Below the pieces are notes generated by a model that was not told where the DNA came from, ran no database searches, and saw nothing but the letters and a program-made list of their open reading frames with translations. Position numbers and translations under genes: made by a program. A stretch of DNA of 64,000 bases, from the NCBI GenBank assembly GCA_012845835.1, contig JABAKD010000025.1, forward strand, positions 4,844,319 through 4,908,318. Direction: 5' to 3'. The DNA comes from Undaria pinnatifida. Taxonomy: Eukaryota; Sar; Phaeophyceae; Laminariales; Alariaceae. The first letter of the stretch is position 1. Each line of letters opens with the position of its first letter. Below, one piece after another: positions 60,631-64,000 of this stretch.

Positions 60631-61364
60631 GTTAGTCAGTCTGTGCGCGGAAACTATAAAACCCGTTTCTGAGGGGGACAAAATCTGACAGCTGCGGAAG
60701 GAAATGCATCCGTTTATCAAGTGAATCATGTAAGTCGAATAACCGGTGAAGGGAGGGCGGAGTTTTGAAGGACGTGGGGGCCTGGTTTTGATCAAAAGGG
60801 AGCGGGGTTGGAGGGGGGAAGGGGGGGGGAGGGACGAGGGGGGGGGGCGGACCGGCGGGCAATTTATGCGTGGAAGCTATAAATTCTTTTAAGGGGATAA
60901 ATCTGGCGGTTGTGGGAAAAAAAAAAAATTATATGTATATATTAGATATAATCGTTATTTTTTTCTTTTATTCGGTCAGGAGTTTTCTCGTCTCGACTTC
61001 AGTATGGGATTCTCGGAACTGGAATTCTCGGTCAAATCGCTTCGTTCGAGCGCCGTCTTCGGGGGGCGGCTCCAACGCCCCTCGCCCTCCCTTATTCGTT
61101 CTGCACCTCGACATGAACGCGGATAGACGCTGAACGAGACAAGCGAGAAGTGCGTTTTTTTTTGTATTTTGGGCGGTACACGCCCGAGCTATTCTTGGAT
61201 CTTCGCATATGTAGAGCATGAACGTAAAAATCAAGGGACAGCATTTTCAAATTGGCATCATTTCCAAATTGGAATATAAATTTCTTCCCGACGACGCCTT
61301 TTTCATGGCGGCCTCGAAGCGCTTGCCCTGTCGTAGCTACTACTATTAATACTGCTGTGTGTCG
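60631..61364. other. Region with no recognised gene
   Basis: Unique sequence with a G-rich tract (60805-60855); no family-like frame on either strand. Confidence 0.5.
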
Positions 61365-61745
61365 TTGCCTTTCGGCTCAGTGGGTATAGTGCTATATAAC
61401 CAACGAAGGATGTGTCGTGAGTACGATTCTCACCCAGATCATATTTGGTATTCAGGAGCGTGCGCGCTGGAGACATCATGAATGGTTATGATAGTTGTTA
61501 GTGTTCTCCTAAGTACCACTAACTGTAGTACGTGGAGAGGGGATAGCCCCGGAGATCCCTCTTACGAAGTTGGTGAGAATATATTAACGAACTCAAAAAA
61601 AAAAATTGGTTGGTTTTTTAGCATAACCCGACGAGCTATTGAGGCGGGTAGTGCTGTGTCGTGTGTTCGATTCTCACCGACATCATATTCGTATTTTTCA
61701 AGCGTGCGCGCTCACAACATTATGAATGGTTATGTTGGTAGTTTA
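61365..61745 (+). mobile_element. Two tandem tRNA-derived SINE copies
   Basis: Copy 1 (about 61369-61495) has GGCTCAGTGGGTATAGTGCT (A box) and GTGAGTACGATTCTCACC, a perfect 5-bp T-stem with a 7-nt loop. Copy 2 (about 61620-61745) is shorter, with GGGTAGTGCT and TTCGATTCTCACC. Both continue CATCATATT, AGCGTGCGCGCT and ATGAATGGTTATG. An inverted A-box lies near 61755-61775 and a direct one at 61790-61812. Confidence 0.75.
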
Positions 61746-61899
61746 ACATATTATGTAGCACTACCCACTGAGCTACTGAGTCAAGTGATTAAGTAGCTCA
61801 GTGGGCAGTGCTGTAGAACTTCACGGTCAACTCACTTTGTTCGAAGGGCGCGGTCAACGCCTTCCTTATTTGTCCCCTATACCTGGTCGTGGACACGTA

Positions 61900-62245
61900 C
61901 TACGTACGGGAGGTGAGAAACACATCCGAGAATCGCGGCGACGATTTTGGATTTTGGATTCCTGGGCAGTTCTTTTTCCGAAAGCGGGTTAAGGCGTGGC
62001 GTACTAATCGATGGCACAGCAGCAATCTATAGTAGAAGTAGCGATAGGTATCTTCTTGACAACATGTCGTGTCCGCGAGCAATCGATGATACAGCAGTAA
62101 ATAATCTGTCATAATAGTCGACGATATATACCTGGTACGCTGTTTTCAAATTTCGAGCTTCAAGAACAGCAGTTTTGTTGTTGTTGCTGCTGTTGTAACT
62201 CTCACGTTAACTCGCATCATCAAGTGCGTGCTGACAGGACAGACT
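61900..62245. other. Region with no recognised gene
   Basis: Unique sequence; a TACCTGGTA motif is at 62131. Confidence 0.5.
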
Positions 62246-62249
62246 CCAT

Positions 62250-62760
62250 CAGTTGTTCTCACATTAACTCGCATAATCAAGTCCGTGGTCACAGGACAGG
62301 CTCCAGTCACTCTGGAGTGGAGGAATACCCGAGGGAAAAACACAAACCAAAGGTGGTACACGCATATATCACAGCTGACGCAGTTCATGCCTCCACCAAA
62401 AAAATATAAAAGTGAAATCGGGAGTCAGCCTACGATGTGCCAGGTCCATACTGGTGCATACGTCTCACTACTCGCGCCTGGAGAAACCGACTATACCGCT
62501 TGCCACCCAAGAAAGACTCCCACGTATATATTGCACGTAGTACTCATCACTACGCATACGCACGACAGACGCAAGTCAATTGGAAAAAAAGAAGAAAATA
62601 AAAGAAAACAAGATAAAGGAAAATAAAGAAAATATAAGAAAGCGAAAAAACGAAAAAGGATGGGAAAGAAAAGAAGAGAAAAGACAACACAAGCAAGAAA
62701 GACAAAACAAGAATGAGGAAGCGAGGAAAGGACAAGAGGAAAATGCCATACTAGCAGACC
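62250..62760 (+). repeat. Dispersed element with purine-rich tail (copy 2)
   Basis: Plus-sense copy of 56045-56475: CATAATCAAGTCCGTGGTCA, GGAGTGGAGGAATACC, GAAATCGGGAGTCAGCCTAC, then about 170 bp of A/G-rich tail. Confidence 0.8.
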
Positions 62761-62858
62761 CTAGGAACTAAAGACGGCATTGGGCTCATAGAGGGTATCA
62801 AGTGCATCATCACTGGGGAGCGAACGCAACATGGCGAAGACGTCAGGGCGGTCTTACG

Positions 62859-64000
62859 CTATCTTGTGCCGGCCATTGAAAGGCCCACAAACTTCAAGAT
62901 GATGATGGCCAGACCCAGTTCTTGGGAATGACGCCCCCCCTTCCCCCCCTTTCCTCTTCCCCCCTTCTCCCCTCCCCCAGGCCGCTTAGAGATGCCGACG
63001 GTGGATGGCGCTGCCGCAGCCTTTGCGCGTCGCTCTGCAGCTTTGTGTCTGTCCGTCTCATGCCAATTCCGTATGAACAACTCGGCTCCTTCCTCTACTT
63101 GTCGAAACCATCTGCCGGTCTTCTGAGCAGCCTTTCGCCACCCTTCGAATTTCATTCTAAAAACCGACATATTCCTCCTTCAGATGAGCCATCCAGTCCT
63201 TCTCTAGCCCCCTGAGTAGCCCTTATCTAACTAGGTCCCCAAACATGTGGTAGATGCTCCTCCCCCATACGTGCTACGAATCCCGCAAACAATATCCTCC
63301 GTTTGCGCACTATCGCCTCTACGCCCTCGGAAGCTGTCTTGGCAAGCGCGTCGTCGCGCTCCGTTTCCGCAATCCGAGGCATCGGAGGAGAATAGAGTGG
63401 TGAACCCGTCGTAGCCTGTCATAGTCAGGCTTGTTCGGGCTCCACGTCATGCAACCGTAAAGCTGTGTCTCGACCACCTCAGCTTTCAGCAACCGCACCT
63501 CCAACCCTAAGCGCACACCCGGGCGATCATAGATTTCCGTCTTGTACCGCTGGAAGCACGCCCAGGCCCTCTGAAGACGCCGCGTTATTTCAATGCTAAG
63601 GTCTCTGTCTGCGGTGATAGCCCCGCCCAAGTACACAAACTCAATTGTTTGTTTGTATACCTGGCCGGCTGCATTGATGGTGAACGACACCTTCCCCCCG
63701 CCTTTGCTTTGCAGGCACATTATCTCTGTTTCCGCCTCGGAGGCCGTGAGCCCGAACGCCGAGCACGCAGTCACGATCACCGTCATCATCCTCTCCAGCC
63801 CTTCTGATGATCGCGATAGGATGCCCGCATCGTCCGCGTACAGCATGCCCCACAATCTCTGCACCTGCTCCTCCTCCTTCCCCCTCCGCCCGTCGGCTTT
63901 GCCTGTGCGTGAAGTGCCCTTCTTCTCGCTATTCGCCTTTCGTTGGAGCTGCCCCATGTTGTCCGAAAGGGCTGCATCAGCGAGGAAGCGTTTCTCGGCC
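62859..64000 (-). pseudogene. LINE reverse transcriptase 3' part (second copy), runs off the window
   Basis: Minus strand: LYADDAGIL (motif C), [43 protein letters not shown]. After a frame change near 63320 it continues RKRRILFAG and then EGWRKAAQKTGRWFRQ, typical of LINE C-termini. It matches the 51640-54594 element closely where they overlap and supplies the end that the first copy has lost. The upstream part lies beyond 64000. Confidence 0.87.

Noticed and set aside
1-64000. CRISPR arrays, bacterial operons, rRNA genes
   Set aside because: No regularly spaced repeat-spacer structure, no ribosome-binding-site-led operon and no rRNA-like sequence; the tandem repeats are eukaryotic satellites.

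Overview
ORGANISM. This is a eukaryotic nuclear window: GC-rich exons, spliceosomal GT-AG introns (many phase 0, with long pyrimidine tracts before the acceptor), long microsatellites and many degenerate transposons. An indole-3-glycerol-phosphate synthase/phosphoribosylanthranilate isomerase fusion, a possible bipartite plastid presequence, multi-kilobase introns and a tyrosine-recombinase (Crypton-like) element together suggest a photosynthetic stramenopile, most likely a large-genome brown alga. That placement is inference; no species marker is present. LAYOUT. (1) 2178-10445, minus: a complete three-exon gene for the 14 kDa/UQCRB subunit (QCR7) of mitochondrial complex III, 113 aa, with introns of 2.8 and 5.1 kb. 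(2) 10446-11830: divergent intergenic region. (3) 11831-23013, plus: an 11-exon model of a bifunctional IGPS-PRAI tryptophan-biosynthesis enzyme (634 aa as modelled); every junction keeps phase and family alignment. (4) 23014-32100: gene-poor repeats with MITEs, a 1-kb foldback element and two tandem Crypton-like elements inserted in a copy of a dispersed repeat. (5) 32602-41580, plus: exons of a cysteine-rich protein whose last exons resemble a Frizzled-type cysteine-rich domain. (6) 46399-58502, minus: three consecutive exons of a 4,5-DOPA-dioxygenase-like (LigB family) enzyme, with an 8.3-kb intron holding a decayed LINE on the opposite strand. (7) 58600-64000: repeats, tRNA-derived elements and the 3' half of a second LINE (minus) that runs off the window. 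MAIN OBSERVATION. All four genes are bordered by degenerate local copies of their own exon ends ('exon echoes'). The copies span the splice junction, lie in the flanking intron (or 3' flank) about 40-550 bp from the parent, and often keep the reading frame and splice dinucleotide. Several differ from the parent largely at synonymous third positions, unlike neutral intron debris. One acceptor boundary is repeated about seven times before the real exon. They could be alternative exons, relics of tandem duplication that lengthens introns, or products of exchange with paralogues; transcript data would decide. HOW THE GENES RELATE. The genes are unrelated housekeeping or secreted-protein genes (respiration, tryptophan synthesis, aromatic ring cleavage, a cysteine-rich surface-type protein), not a pathway cluster. 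The head-to-head QCR7 and IGPS-PRAI genes may share a promoter region.
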